Part shown: one piece after another, positions 27,467 to 37,483 of the stretch
How positions within the stretch are numbered: the stretch's first letter is position 1
How the letters are laid out: each line of letters opens with the position of its first letter
NCBI GenBank assembly: GCA_937927845.1
Contig: CALFXE010000235.1
Span: 68,618-132,617 of the forward strand
Source: an uncultured Paludibacter sp.
GTDB lineage: Bacteria; Bacteroidota; Bacteroidia; Bacteroidales; Paludibacteraceae
Length of the DNA stretch: 64,000 nt
Reading direction: 5' to 3'
Program-made: the position numbers and the translations under genes
Notes under the pieces: generated by a model
What the model was told of the DNA's origin: nothing
What the model saw: the letters and a program-made list of their open reading frames with translations, nothing else
Database searches by the model: none

Positions 27467-28513
27467 TCATTTGAAAATTTCTTTGTATAGCATTTCGAGC
27501 GCATTTGCATTTGCTTTCATCACTTTTTGCATCTCTACTTTCCTTACAGCCTCACTTTCTTTGCGTGAAGTCATTTCTTTTTGCCAAGTGCGACCGGGTT
27601 CAAGATCGCGCAAAAAGCGACTTATTACATCATAGCTGAAATATATGTTTTTTCCAACTTTTACAACATTTAATTCATAATCGAATGCTGATAATAAATC
27701 TTCGAAACCGATTGAGCCTGTAGCGTCAAAGTCAGATTTTACAATATTAGCATCAACAACTGTTTCGTATTTATGCCATAAATAGGTTGGCGCAACTCCA
27801 TTTTCAAAAGACAGGCTATAAAATCCTTTCTGCGGATTTAATACATCACCAATGCTGAAATTATTAGGGTTTTTATCTGCAGGAGCACTTGGTTGTGTTT
27901 TGAAGTTTGATTGAACTATGCCTGCATTATCAGCAAAATGCACTCCGTCATTCCAGAAACGATATAGTTTGTTGAGCACCACATCTGTCTGCTGAGGAAC
28001 TTGTTCGATATAAGAAACGCTTATCACATATGGCTCGTTAGAGCCCCATGCCTTCGGTCCGCAATTCAACAAATCATTAATATAAAACCAAATCCACGAA
28101 GTATCGGTTAATTTATACATCAAACCGGAATTTGGCAGACGTGTTTTTTTGAACATCTTTTTTATAGTCTTTTCATCAACTTGCACCAAACCCTTTGCAG
28201 CAGCAAATTTCTTAACATCTTCAGGTCTATGACCCACCCAATCACGAATTTCAGTAAGAATACATTTATAATTAGTCTTAATCACATTTCCGGGAGCATA
28301 GCTATAGTAAGTGCCCGGACCATAGTTCTTACTTTTTATTGTATACCCCGGCACATCAGGCGAAAACCCACAAGTCGGCGTAGGTTCCAATCCTGGTATA
28401 GGTTGATAAACTGTAAAAGTGCTTTTGCCATAAGTAACTTTCTTTTGTGCAGTTACATTTAATAGTACTAACAAAAACAAGATGGAAAGAGTGGTTTTGA
28501 AGATGTTGGTCAT
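27467..28513 (-). CDS. Secreted protein of unknown function
   Basis: I do not recognise this family. The start at 28513 (MTNIFKTTLSILFLL...) gives a signal peptide ending NVTAQ; the frame is open to 28627 but that stretch is repeat-derived. The mature protein of about 325 residues is mixed alpha/beta with no cysteine motif or catalytic signature, has a Trp-rich middle (SWIWFYINDLLNCGPKAWGSNE) and a charged helical C-terminus (RKESEAVRKVEMQKVMKAN). It is convergent with the kinase gene, the stops being only about 17 bp apart, and belongs to neither neighbouring operon. The C-terminal helix could be exposed or mediate oligomerisation; no function is claimed. Confidence 0.7.
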   Translation of the reverse strand: MTNIFKTTLSILFLLVLLNVTAQKKVTYGKSTFTVYQPIPGLEPTPTCGFSPDVPGYTIKSKNYGPGTYYSYAPGNVIKTNYKCILTEIRDWVGHRPEDVKKFAAAKGLVQVDEKTIKKMFKKTRLPNSGLMYKLTDTSWIWFYINDLLNCGPKAWGSNEPYVISVSYIEQVPQQTDVVLNKLYRFWNDGVHFADNAGIVQSNFKTQPSAPADKNPNNFSIGDVLNPQKGFYSLSFENGVAPTYLWHKYETVVDANIVKSDFDATGSIGFEDLLSAFDYELNVVKVGKNIYFSYDVISRFLRDLEPGRTWQKEMTSRKESEAVRKVEMQKVMKANANALEMLYKEIFK

Positions 28514-28520
28514 TTTTAAT

Positions 28521-28603
28521 GTGCTAATGTGTGAATAATGTGCTAATAATATGCTAATGTGAATAATGTGGTCTATGGTCTGTTGACCGTTGATAAATAT
28601 ATT
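28521..28603 (-). repeat. Degenerate short tandem repeat (GTGCTAAT / GTCTATG type)
   Basis: Imperfect units GTGCTAAT/GTGAATAAT followed by 7-bp units GTCTATG, GTCTGTT, GACCGTT. The period is less strict than in the other arrays. It lies just upstream of the start at 28513 and shares the GTCTATG unit with 62623-62706. Confidence 0.65.
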
Positions 28604-28741
28604 AATATGAATAATTATTAGGTGCAAATGTATAAAAATAATATGGAAAATTGGTGTGGTTATACTAATGTTTTTGTAGGTTTTTAATCGTTTTTATGAA
28701 AAATATAAATCTCAAATAGCCATACGCACATCATCTAATTC

Positions 28742-28906
28742 TTATAAACAAGAGGATTGGCTGATAAATTTTCCCAATTTACGTCCACTCAACAGAATAA
28801 CTTGTTTTAGTGTCAACTGCCGCATTCCATATTTAATAAAAAAACAAATGATTGACAGAATAAACAAAAAAACAATTGAAGCAATAAGTATAGTGTTCGG
28901 AATCGT
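28742..28906 (-). pseudogene. Possible C-terminal remnant of a membrane protein
   Basis: A 54-codon open stretch ending in TAA at 28742-28744, with no start codon near its beginning. It translates to a hydrophobic membrane-type segment (TILIASIVFLFILSIICFF) followed by a basic tail (KLGKFIS). It begins exactly at the stop codon of the downstream-facing GH115 gene, in another frame. It may be the tail of a gene displaced when the GH115 block arrived. The rest of 28604-28741 shows nothing recognisable. Family unknown. Confidence 0.3.
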
Positions 28907-31900
28907 TACCTTACTAAAATTTTACTGGTTTTTCTCTCTCCGTCAAGAGTAAGCACAACGACATGCAATCCTTTAGGAAGTGTAATACGGCTCCCTGAAT
29001 TATAAACCGGATTGTCATACATCAGGTAACCTGATAAAGAAACGACCTTGACAGAGGTCGCTCTAAAAGGTTTTTCGAAAAAAATCCTGCATCCACCTTC
29101 TTCTCCGATTACTCTGAAAGAATTTTCCTCAGCCATATCCAAGCCGGTCTCACCGTGTAGCTTTTTTAATTCCAAACGAAAATGATCTATCTTGAACCAG
29201 CCCGCGTTATTAGTCGCCTCCGTTCCGTCGGCTTTCTTGTTACCGGTACGAAGCCCTAATTTCAAGTTATCCCCTTCTCCAAGTACAACATCTACCGCCA
29301 TTTCCTGCAAGCTATGGTCGCCCGAAGTAGACAGGCCGGCAAAGCTGACATTATTGCCATTTTGTATATTGGAACCATAATCAGACTCTTTACCGTAATA
29401 CTGTATGCTGTTATTGGCAAAAAGTGCCTGTGTGGTTATCATATTGTTCGGCACTGACATCTTACACCGTAATGTATATTCACCGGCAGGTAAGCCCGCT
29501 ATATTCTGGTACAATTCGAAAAGAGGCGGAAAATTTGGTAGCGAATTATACCAGCATGCATTATTGCCGTCTTTATTTCTTGCATCATTATTAATACCAA
29601 AGGAGTTCCCCAGTATTCCACCGGTATCCTGCCAGCCATACGGAGTACCTCTGACGGTAGAGCCGTCATTTAACACCCCCTCAGCTTTGTATTCAAAACT
29701 GGCGTTTATTATGTAAGAGGTAAAAGTAATCATGCTGTTTTTATAATCGTCTATATCTTTTTTCAATTTATCCACTGCCGCTATTATTGCAGCCATACCT
29801 GCGCTCGTATCGTCCAAAGTAGATTGTGCGGTGTTTATCGCCGTTTGAAATTTGGAACGGGCATCTGCGGGATATTGTCCTCCTACCGTACCCTCCACAG
29901 TAGAGTCATAAAGTTTCTGCGCCTCTTTTATCAGGTCGGCTAAGGTGTTTCTTAGTTCCTGCTCGGTAAATTCGCGAACAAGTTCCAAGCGGAAATGGTC
30001 AACTTTAAACCACCCCGATCTTCCACTTCCATCTGAGGAACCATCGCTCAATTGATTGCTTGTACGAATACCTAATTTTAAATCTTCTCCCGGCGATATG
30101 GTTACTTTCAGTGCCATTTCTCGTAATTCCATCATTGTTCCTGGCCTGCTTTCAGCGCCCGGCGTATAACCGGCAAACAAGTTGCTCTCTCCGCTTGTCA
30201 GATTGGCACTGTAATCCGATTCCTTTCCGTAATACATCACCTTGTCGTTGGCAAAAAGGCGTTGGGTTGTTATCAGAGTAACCGGCGTTCCCAAGCGGCA
30301 ACGCACGACATATTCTCCGGCAGGCAAGCCTTTGACTGTTTGAGACAATTCGAAATCTGCGGGCATAGGATCCGACGCGTACCAGCAGAGATGTTCGCCA
30401 TGAAAATTGATGGCATCCTGATTGGTACCATACGAATTACCTTTCAAACTTCCTTTTTGAGTCCAACCATAAGGAGTTCCTCTGTTGAGCGTACCGGGTT
30501 TCAACTGATTTCCGTTTTTGTCAATTTCAAAATCAGGATTTACAAGCAGATGGGTTCTGTCGTTTTCCTGCTCAACAAAGCTTGTGGTCTGCACTCCGCT
30601 TAATACCAAGCCCGGATCGGCAAAGTATATTTTAACGGTAACATCCTTGTCGGAATCGCTATCTACAAATACATCGCCCCGAGCATATCCCCGAAGTATG
30701 TTTGTGCGCCACTCCTCATCATTTTCAAATCGGGCTATGCTTGTAAATTGGGGCGTACTGCCATCGATTGACATCGCATAACGCAAGTCCAAGCCCGGAT
30801 AAAGCGGAAAAGTAGGCAGACACATTACCCGTATTCTATTCTTTCCTTTGTTCAATTGCACGGTATATTCGGCAGACGGTGCCGACGATATGTTGGACTG
30901 GGTATATTGCGTCATATTGAAGGGCAACACCGTCAAAGCTCCGCCGGTTACTCCGAGCTGTTCAATAACTTTTACCTTATCCGATTTAGCTTTAAAATTT
31001 ACCGCCGGAATTGTATGCGACTGGGGTACAAATTCAGCGGGAAGGGGCTCGTTTTGCATTGTTTTTTCGTCCGCAACAGCAGGATCGTAAAATAAGGATA
31101 ATCTTCGGGGATCGTAACTTACCATTCCATTCCACTTGCCGCCGGCTATTTGGGTATTGTAGCGGCTTGTCAAATTTTGGATTAGCCCATACGCATCTTT
31201 TGCCTGTTCGGAGATGGCTTTCGCTTTCGCTTTATCGCCTGTTCTGGCATATTCAAAACTAAGCTGCGCACCAAGGAGTTTTTCGTTCATCGCCGCCGTA
31301 CAAAGCACCGGATAGGTTATCAACTCGAAGTAGGCATCTTTAAGTCTTGCGGGTATTCTCGATTCTAAGGCTTTCGCTTTTTGAGCCAACACTGCATAAT
31401 CAGCCAGACGCTGTTCCATTTCAAATGCAGTCATAGCGTACCAATCGGCGTGCTCCGGACGTCCTGAGGCAGACAATATGTAATGAAGCTGCTGCACTTC
31501 TGCAATGTCATCTGCCAGTTCCGCTCCAAAAGTTTCGTTAGCCCAAAACTTCATATACTGATGTGCTTTTTCCGGACGCCAAGCATCTACATTCCAAGCC
31601 AAATCCATAGCGAATTGATATTCAAATTCGGCATGTTTCAAATCTCCCACATTGAATACCCATATATTCTTGGCATTCATATCATAGGCTTTCGACATTT
31701 CGAAACTCGTTTTTACCGGCGAAGTAGAAGTCAACCACAAGTAGGATTGTTGAGGAGGCGCCCAATATGAAAAGTGATAGTAAACTCCGCCGCCACCACT
31801 CCGTTGTTGCTCTTGTGGTGTCGATAACTGTCTGATAAACCCGTGGTTGTCATCGGGCCACAGCAAGGTAACATCATCGGGTAAATCAACGCCTATGTTG

Positions 31901-33072
31901 TATTGGAGCAGCACTTCCTTGTAGGGACAAAAGAGTTGCGAAATGGTGTTTTTAGGTTTTTCTAACTGCGCTTCCAAAATATCCCGTTGGGTACGGATAA
32001 TTTCTTTTACCGCATTTGCCCGTTCCGTATCGCTGCTGTAACCTTCCATAGTTTCATCATGTACGCCGCGCATTCCCATCGTAAATACGGCATCAATGCC
32101 TTTGGACTGTTTAACCCTGTCTGTCCAATACATTTTGACGACACTGCTGTTTGTTTTCCAATTGAAATCACCTTTGGTTACTCCCGGATATTCATTTCTG
32201 AAATTACGTTTCCATTCATCTTCGTTGTTTCTCAACATCGGTTCGCAATGGCTCGAACCCAGTACAATCGCATAGTCCTGAGCTACTTTCCTGTTCTGTT
32301 CGTAATACCAGAATGCCCAGGTACAAGCGTGCATGGCGGGCCAGAAATAGTTCGATTTGGTGCGAAGCATCAATTCAAATATCTTCTTATGAGTATTTGG
32401 TCCTATATCTCCACTACCGTTACCACGAATTCCTGGATCCATTTTAGCAGCCGCCCAAGGCTTCATCCCAAAATCTTCGTCGTTGATAAACATTCCACGG
32501 TATTTAACTGATGGAGGTCCGAACAGCTCATCGCCCGACACGTGAATTGCCTGACGGGTTTCAGGAGTAACATCCGCCCACCATACCCAAGGCGAAACGC
32601 CCATCATACGTGACAGTTCAAATACTCCGAAAGCAGTTCCGCGGGGATCGCTACCGGCAATTACCAATGCCCTGTCAACTCCGATCATGGGATTATTTAC
32701 AACTGAAATACAAAAAGTTTCCCATTTGCCCTCCAGCCTTGTTTTATTTATTTTTCCGTTCGCTGCTAATTGATCAATTAATGCAGATTTTCCAAGCGTT
32801 CCTATAATGATGGGAGGCGTGTTGTCTGTTGAGGTTTTAATCGCCGGAACAACTCCGGTCAGAAGTTTCACATCCTGACGGAATGCCTGCGCTACTATTT
32901 TCACAACTTCAGCATCGTTGTTATCAACAACAAGGTCTGCAGAAGTATTATTTGTAACTAATGGGAAGCTGCCGCTGCTTGCTGTTTCACTAACAGTAAT
33001 ACCTTCGGCATGTAGAGAAAAAGAAAAAAATAACAGGCTGATAAACGCCCAAAAAAACATAGGTTTTGTCAT
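28906..33072 (-). CDS. GH115 alpha-glucuronidase, copy B, with two CBM-like modules and T9SS domain
   Basis: Very large secreted enzyme of the GH115 family, which removes (4-O-methyl-)glucuronic acid side chains from xylan and related plant polymers. Signal peptide: residues 1-22, ending SLHAEG. GH115 motifs: GSDPRGTAFGVFELSRMMGVSPWVWWAD near residue 140, KYRGMFINDED near 190 and LGSSHCEPMLRNNEDEW near 273. The catalytic part and its accessory domains run to about 830. Then follow a CBM-like module (about 845-1030, NPDFEIDKNG ... WFKVDHFRLEL), a FIVAR-like helical linker (about 1035-1120), a second CBM-like module (about 1122-1300) and a C-terminal sorting domain. It has its own leader and promoter segment (repeat at 33020-33314). 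It is a paralog of the gene at 33312-37475. G+C looks higher than in flanking regulator genes. Confidence 0.9.
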   Translation of the reverse strand: MTKPMFFWAFISLLFFSFSLHAEGITVSETASSGSFPLVTNNTSADLVVDNNDAEVVKIVAQAFRQDVKLLTGVVPAIKTSTDNTPPIIIGTLGKSALIDQLAANGKINKTRLEGKWETFCISVVNNPMIGVDRALVIAGSDPRGTAFGVFELSRMMGVSPWVWWADVTPETRQAIHVSGDELFGPPSVKYRGMFINDEDFGMKPWAAAKMDPGIRGNGSGDIGPNTHKKIFELMLRTKSNYFWPAMHACTWAFWYYEQNRKVAQDYAIVLGSSHCEPMLRNNEDEWKRNFRNEYPGVTKGDFNWKTNSSVVKMYWTDRVKQSKGIDAVFTMGMRGVHDETMEGYSSDTERANAVKEIIRTQRDILEAQLEKPKNTISQLFCPYKEVLLQYNIGVDLPDDVTLLWPDDNHGFIRQLSTPQEQQRSGGGGVYYHFSYWAPPQQSYLWLTSTSPVKTSFEMSKAYDMNAKNIWVFNVGDLKHAEFEYQFAMDLAWNVDAWRPEKAHQYMKFWANETFGAELADDIAEVQQLHYILSASGRPEHADWYAMTAFEMEQRLADYAVLAQKAKALESRIPARLKDAYFELITYPVLCTAAMNEKLLGAQLSFEYARTGDKAKAKAISEQAKDAYGLIQNLTSRYNTQIAGGKWNGMVSYDPRRLSLFYDPAVADEKTMQNEPLPAEFVPQSHTIPAVNFKAKSDKVKVIEQLGVTGGALTVLPFNMTQYTQSNISSAPSAEYTVQLNKGKNRIRVMCLPTFPLYPGLDLRYAMSIDGSTPQFTSIARFENDEEWRTNILRGYARGDVFVDSDSDKDVTVKIYFADPGLVLSGVQTTSFVEQENDRTHLLVNPDFEIDKNGNQLKPGTLNRGTPYGWTQKGSLKGNSYGTNQDAINFHGEHLCWYASDPMPADFELSQTVKGLPAGEYVVRCRLGTPVTLITTQRLFANDKVMYYGKESDYSANLTSGESNLFAGYTPGAESRPGTMMELREMALKVTISPGEDLKLGIRTSNQLSDGSSDGSGRSGWFKVDHFRLELVREFTEQELRNTLADLIKEAQKLYDSTVEGTVGGQYPADARSKFQTAINTAQSTLDDTSAGMAAIIAAVDKLKKDIDDYKNSMITFTSYIINASFEYKAEGVLNDGSTVRGTPYGWQDTGGILGNSFGINNDARNKDGNNACWYNSLPNFPPLFELYQNIAGLPAGEYTLRCKMSVPNNMITTQALFANNSIQYYGKESDYGSNIQNGNNVSFAGLSTSGDHSLQEMAVDVVLGEGDNLKLGLRTGNKKADGTEATNNAGWFKIDHFRLELKKLHGETGLDMAEENSFRVIGEEGGCRIFFEKPFRATSVKVVSLSGYLMYDNPVYNSGSRITLPKGLHVVVLTLDGERKTSKILVR

Positions 33073-33314
33073 GATAAAAAATAAATATTAATATGATTAA
33101 ATCCTCATTGGGATTTTTGATTGTTAGAAACTGTTTCGAATTTTACAAATTCATCAAAGAATGGTAGATAACAATCGCCGAAAAAATCAAAACAATTCCT
33201 TAAATTTCAACATTTCGATGTCAAATATACATTATAAGAGATTAATGTTTGGGTTAAATCCAGAAGAAAAAGCTGTAATCAGATCTTATAACTATGAGAT
33301 AGAATTCGTGGCTA
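33020..33314 (-). repeat. 295-bp duplicated leader/promoter segment, copy 1
   Basis: Nearly identical (by eye about nine positions in ten) to 39813-40107, with the same total length. It contains the first codons of GH115 copy B, a 150-base leader, a candidate promoter and, at its far end, the exact stop codon (33312-33314) of GH115 copy A. A stem-loop at 33099-33116 (AAATCC/GGATTT) lies 27 bases before the ATG; the counterpart at 39892-39909 keeps an AAATC/GATTT stem although the loop has diverged. Confidence 0.9.
33222..33229 (-). promoter_or_regulatory. Candidate Bacteroidetes -7 element upstream of GH115 copy B
   Basis: Minus strand reads TATATTTG, matching the Bacteroidetes -7 consensus TAnnTTTG. 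It lies 150 bp upstream of the ATG and is fully conserved at the same distance in the second copy of the segment. No matching TTTG was found at the -33 position, so it remains a candidate. Confidence 0.4.
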
Positions 33315-36300
33315 TTCCACCAATATTTTACCGGCTTTGTTTTGCCCGTCAAGAGAAACCTGGATTACATAAAGCCCTTTAGGAAGCGTAATCTTGCTTT
33401 CCGAACCATAAAGTGACCTGTCGTGTATTAAATATCCTGACAAGGAAATTACTCGGATATGAGCTTTTTCGAACGGTTTTTCAAGAAAAATCCTGCATCC
33501 GCCTTCTTCTCCTGTTATTCTGAAAAAACCTTCTTCCACCAAATTCAATCCCGTTTCTTCGTGTAATTCTTTCAGCTCCAGGCGGAAATGGTCCACCTTA
33601 AACCAACCGTGATTATCCGAAGTTTCCCGTGAACCATCCGGCTTCATATTACTTGTGCGTACGCCTAACTTAAGATTCTCTCCTTTGCCGAGTATAACAT
33701 CGGCTTCCATCTCTTGCAGAAGATATTCATAAGTGGTTGCCAGGTTTGCATAACTATTGATTTCTCCTTCAGTCAAATTTTTATCATAATCTGTTTCATA
33801 TCCCAAATATTGTACATTGTTGTTGGCAAACAGGCGTTGTGTTGTCAATTTTTTAATTGGAGCGGCCATGCGGCAACGAACTGTATATTTGCCGGCGGGC
33901 AATCCCGAAAGTGTTTGATATAATTCAAAATTATCCGGCATAGGAAGAGAGCTATACCAACATGCATTATTTCCGGATATGTTTTTGGCATCGTTGTTTA
34001 TGCCGTACGAGTTTCCCTTAATAGATCCTGTTTGCTTCCAACCGTACGGAACACCACGAAGAGTTGTCCCGTCGTTTGGAATCCCTTCTGATTTATATTC
34101 AAAACTCGGATTTACAATATATGAAGTATATGTAATTTTACTTCTCTCGTACTCTTTTACCGCTGCTTTCAAACTGGAAACAGCATTATTGCATTCAATT
34201 AAAGTTGCACCGGCTTTTTGGTATACGGCCTGAGCTGCATTAATAGCCGCTTGAAAATTATCGCGATCAGCTTTGAGGTATTGATCGAGCATTGTACCCA
34301 CTTCCGTCGATTCATATAAGTTCTGTGCTTCCCGAATCAAATCTTCCAGTTCTTGTTTAATGGTGGAGATACTCATTTCCCGTAAACATTCTAATCGAAA
34401 ATGATCGACTTTAAACCATCCGGAAGAATTATTGTTGACAACCGTACCATCACTTTTTTTATTATCCGAGCGTATGCCGATCGTTAAATCATCGCCTTCC
34501 GAAAGAATAAATTTCAATGCCATATCCTTCAACTTTATAAGACTTCCGTTTTCACTACCGGCATCGGGGGTATGGTCGGCAAAAGTATTTATTTCACCGC
34601 TTGCCAGGTTTGAAGCATAATCGGATTCCTTTCCGTAATATTGTACGTGATTATTAGCAAACAATCGTTGGGTGGTCATTCTGTTTTCCGGTACGGCCAA
34701 CAGGCAGCGAACGATGTATTCGCCCGCGGGCAGATTTTTAATCGTTTGAGACAATTCAAAGTTAGAAGGCATTGGCGAAGAACTGTACCAACAGGCATTG
34801 CCTCCGTGATAATTGCTTGCATCTTGGTTCGTACCCCAGGAGTTGCTTTTTAAATCGCCCTTACGTTCCCAGCCATAAGGATCTCCTCTTCTCAGGCCTG
34901 TTAGCGGGTTGCCTTCTTCATCGTATTCAAAATCGGAATTTACAATTTTTCCGGTTAAAGGACTTACATTGCTATTACTAACTTCAATCGCACTGAGAAC
35001 AAGTCCCGGATCGGAAAAATATATTTTCACCAAGATGTTTTTATCGGCATCGCTATGATAAACATGTTCTCCGGAAGAAAAACCGCGAACTACATTGGTT
35101 CTCCATTTCGACGATTCTGCTACACAAGCGATATCGACAAATTCCGGAATTTTTCCGTCTAAGGATATTGCATAGCGCAGATTTAAGCCTGTATAGAGCG
35201 GAAAAGTAGGTAAACATTTAACAATAATCTTATTACTTCCTTTCCTGAGGGGAATTTCGTATTCTACAGAAGGAGCTGTCGTTATGTCCTGATTAGTGTA
35301 GGATGCCATATCCAAAGGCCATACGGTGACAGAAGAAAAGGAGACGCCTAATCCTTCAATAGTTTCAATTGTTTTTCCGGCATTATTTTTTGTTTTATAC
35401 TGCGAAGCTGAAATTGATGTGACATGATCCGGAGTTTCTGCCGGAATTGCGTTATAATCATCTAACTGGCCTTCCGTAATGGTATTTGGCTCATAAAAGA
35501 ACCTGAATCCATCAGGTGCCCAATCCATCATACCATCCCATTTTCCATCTGATATTTCTTTGTTGTATTTCCGTGTCAGAACAGGGATATTGCGGTAAGC
35601 AGCCTGCGCTTTTTCAGCTATATCCAATGCTTTTTCATTATTTCTTTGTGCCGCGTATTTAAAACTCAAAGCAGCTCCTAACACTTTCTCATTCATAGAC
35701 GCCGCACCTTCAACCGGATAACCAATCAATTGAAAATAAGCTGCCTGCAAACGTTCAGGAAGTTGTGCTTCTATAATCTTCGATTGGGTTACCAATGCCT
35801 TGTAGTCAGCAATGCGTTGCTCCATTTCCTTTGTAGTGTAATTCACAAGACCTACGAGTTCCGGTTTGCCGGCAGTTGCTAAGCGAAGATACTCTTTCTT
35901 AATAGTGCTGATCGGTCCGGCAAAGTTTTCTCCAAAAATTTCTTTTGCCCAAAATGTGGTATAATCCAGCGATTCAGCGGGTTGCCAGGCATTTATATTC
36001 CATGCCAGATCCATTGAAAACTGATATTCGAACTCCGCTTGTTTAAGATCACCTACATTGAATATCCAAATGCGTTTGGCATTTAGAGCGTAAGCTTTAT
36101 GCATTTCAAAGCTGACCAATGCAGGAGATGTTCCAGACAACCACAGGTAATCCCGCGGAATACCTCGGTATGAATAGTGATAATAAACTCCACCACCTCC
36201 ATTACGGAGCTGCTCCGCCGGAGTTGATAACTGGCGCATATATCCATGGTTATCGTCCGGCCAAAGCAGGGTTACATCACCGGGCAAATCAATGCCTTTG

Positions 36301-37475
36301 TTATAATGCTGCAAAGCTTCTTTATACGGGCAGAATAATTGGGGAATCGTTTCTTTGGATTCCTGGAGATATGTTTCTAAAATATCCCGCTGCGCCGCGA
36401 TAATCTGTTTTAAGGCGGCAGCGCGTTCATCGTCGTTGTTGTATCCCAGCATTTGGGTATCGTGTACGCCGCGCATGCCCAAGGTATAAACTGCGTCGTT
36501 ATTCACCGATTCTTTTACCCTGTCTATCCAGTAATTCTTGATGACCGTACTGTTGGTTTTCCAATTCCAATCGCCCCGGGTTACTCCCGGATATTCCAAT
36601 GAGAAGTTGCTTCTCCACTCATCTTCATTATTACGCAGCATCGGCTCGCAATGGCTTGAACCCATTACGATGGAATACCGGCGGGCTACTTCGACATTTT
36701 CTTTGTAATACCAAAACGCTTTGGTGCATGCATGCATGGCAGGCCATAGGTAATTTGACTTGGTACGTAGCATCAACTCGAAGATGTGCTCGTAAGTTTT
36801 CGGGCCTATATCGCCTTTACCTCCATTGATTTCTGTATCCATCTTATTTGCCGCCCAGGGCTGCATGCCCCAATCCTCGTCGTTGATGAATATGCCACGG
36901 TATTTTACCGAAGGAGGACCGAACACTTCATCTCCCGATACATAAATGGCCGATCGGGTTTCGGGAATAACATCTGCCCACCAGATCCAGGGTGAAACGC
37001 CCATCATCCGTGACAGTTCAAAGACTCCAAAAGCGGTTCCGCGAGGGTCGCTTCCAGCAACAACAAGTGCTTTGGAAGCATTCGGAACAGGATTATCGAC
37101 AACCACAATACAGAATGTTTCCCATTTGCCTTCCAATCTGGATTTATTTATTTTTCCGCTCGCAGCCAATTGGTCAATCAGTGCGGATTTACTCAACGTA
37201 CCGATAATGACTGGAGGTGTATTATTTATCGTAGATTGAATGGTCGGGGTTGCTCCCGTAAGAAGTTTTATGTCTCCGCTGAATGCCTGTGCAGCGATTT
37301 TTACCACTTCAGCATCGTTGGTGTCAACAATAAGTGCTGCTGGAACATTCCCAGAAACTAAGGGAAAACTGCCGCTACTGCCTGTCTCGCTGATTACCAT
37401 GCCTTCGGCAAACAGAGCAGCAGAAAAAATGATAAAAAGACTCGCAGAAATCAGGAATTTTGAAAAGTTCTTCAT
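33312..37475 (-). CDS. GH115 alpha-glucuronidase, copy A, with two CBM-like modules and T9SS domain
   Basis: Paralog of the GH115 gene downstream, with the same length (1387) and architecture. Signal peptide: residues 1-23, ending LFAEG. Motifs: GSDPRGTAFGVFELSRMMGVSPWIWWAD near 140, KYRGIFINDEDWGM near 190 and GSSHCEPMLRNNEDEW near 273. Two CBM-like modules (about 845-1030 and 1122-1300) flank a FIVAR-like helical linker (LIREAQNLYESTE ... NAAQAVYQ), followed by a C-terminal sorting domain (IRVISLSGYLIH ... GLYVIQVSLDG). It follows the GH28-like gene by 8 bp, so those two form an operon. The two copies differ most in the accessory region before the CBMs, which suggests different glucuronoxylan or arabinogalactan substrates; that is inference. 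Confidence 0.9.
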   Translation of the reverse strand: MKNFSKFLISASLFIIFSAALFAEGMVISETGSSGSFPLVSGNVPAALIVDTNDAEVVKIAAQAFSGDIKLLTGATPTIQSTINNTPPVIIGTLSKSALIDQLAASGKINKSRLEGKWETFCIVVVDNPVPNASKALVVAGSDPRGTAFGVFELSRMMGVSPWIWWADVIPETRSAIYVSGDEVFGPPSVKYRGIFINDEDWGMQPWAANKMDTEINGGKGDIGPKTYEHIFELMLRTKSNYLWPAMHACTKAFWYYKENVEVARRYSIVMGSSHCEPMLRNNEDEWRSNFSLEYPGVTRGDWNWKTNSTVIKNYWIDRVKESVNNDAVYTLGMRGVHDTQMLGYNNDDERAAALKQIIAAQRDILETYLQESKETIPQLFCPYKEALQHYNKGIDLPGDVTLLWPDDNHGYMRQLSTPAEQLRNGGGGVYYHYSYRGIPRDYLWLSGTSPALVSFEMHKAYALNAKRIWIFNVGDLKQAEFEYQFSMDLAWNINAWQPAESLDYTTFWAKEIFGENFAGPISTIKKEYLRLATAGKPELVGLVNYTTKEMEQRIADYKALVTQSKIIEAQLPERLQAAYFQLIGYPVEGAASMNEKVLGAALSFKYAAQRNNEKALDIAEKAQAAYRNIPVLTRKYNKEISDGKWDGMMDWAPDGFRFFYEPNTITEGQLDDYNAIPAETPDHVTSISASQYKTKNNAGKTIETIEGLGVSFSSVTVWPLDMASYTNQDITTAPSVEYEIPLRKGSNKIIVKCLPTFPLYTGLNLRYAISLDGKIPEFVDIACVAESSKWRTNVVRGFSSGEHVYHSDADKNILVKIYFSDPGLVLSAIEVSNSNVSPLTGKIVNSDFEYDEEGNPLTGLRRGDPYGWERKGDLKSNSWGTNQDASNYHGGNACWYSSSPMPSNFELSQTIKNLPAGEYIVRCLLAVPENRMTTQRLFANNHVQYYGKESDYASNLASGEINTFADHTPDAGSENGSLIKLKDMALKFILSEGDDLTIGIRSDNKKSDGTVVNNNSSGWFKVDHFRLECLREMSISTIKQELEDLIREAQNLYESTEVGTMLDQYLKADRDNFQAAINAAQAVYQKAGATLIECNNAVSSLKAAVKEYERSKITYTSYIVNPSFEYKSEGIPNDGTTLRGVPYGWKQTGSIKGNSYGINNDAKNISGNNACWYSSLPMPDNFELYQTLSGLPAGKYTVRCRMAAPIKKLTTQRLFANNNVQYLGYETDYDKNLTEGEINSYANLATTYEYLLQEMEADVILGKGENLKLGVRTSNMKPDGSRETSDNHGWFKVDHFRLELKELHEETGLNLVEEGFFRITGEEGGCRIFLEKPFEKAHIRVISLSGYLIHDRSLYGSESKITLPKGLYVIQVSLDGQNKAGKILVE

Positions 37476-37483
37476 ATTATTAA

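Noticed and set aside
31987..32511. 174-codon rightward open frame
   Set aside because: Antisense to the GH115 catalytic domain, a by-product of its higher G+C.
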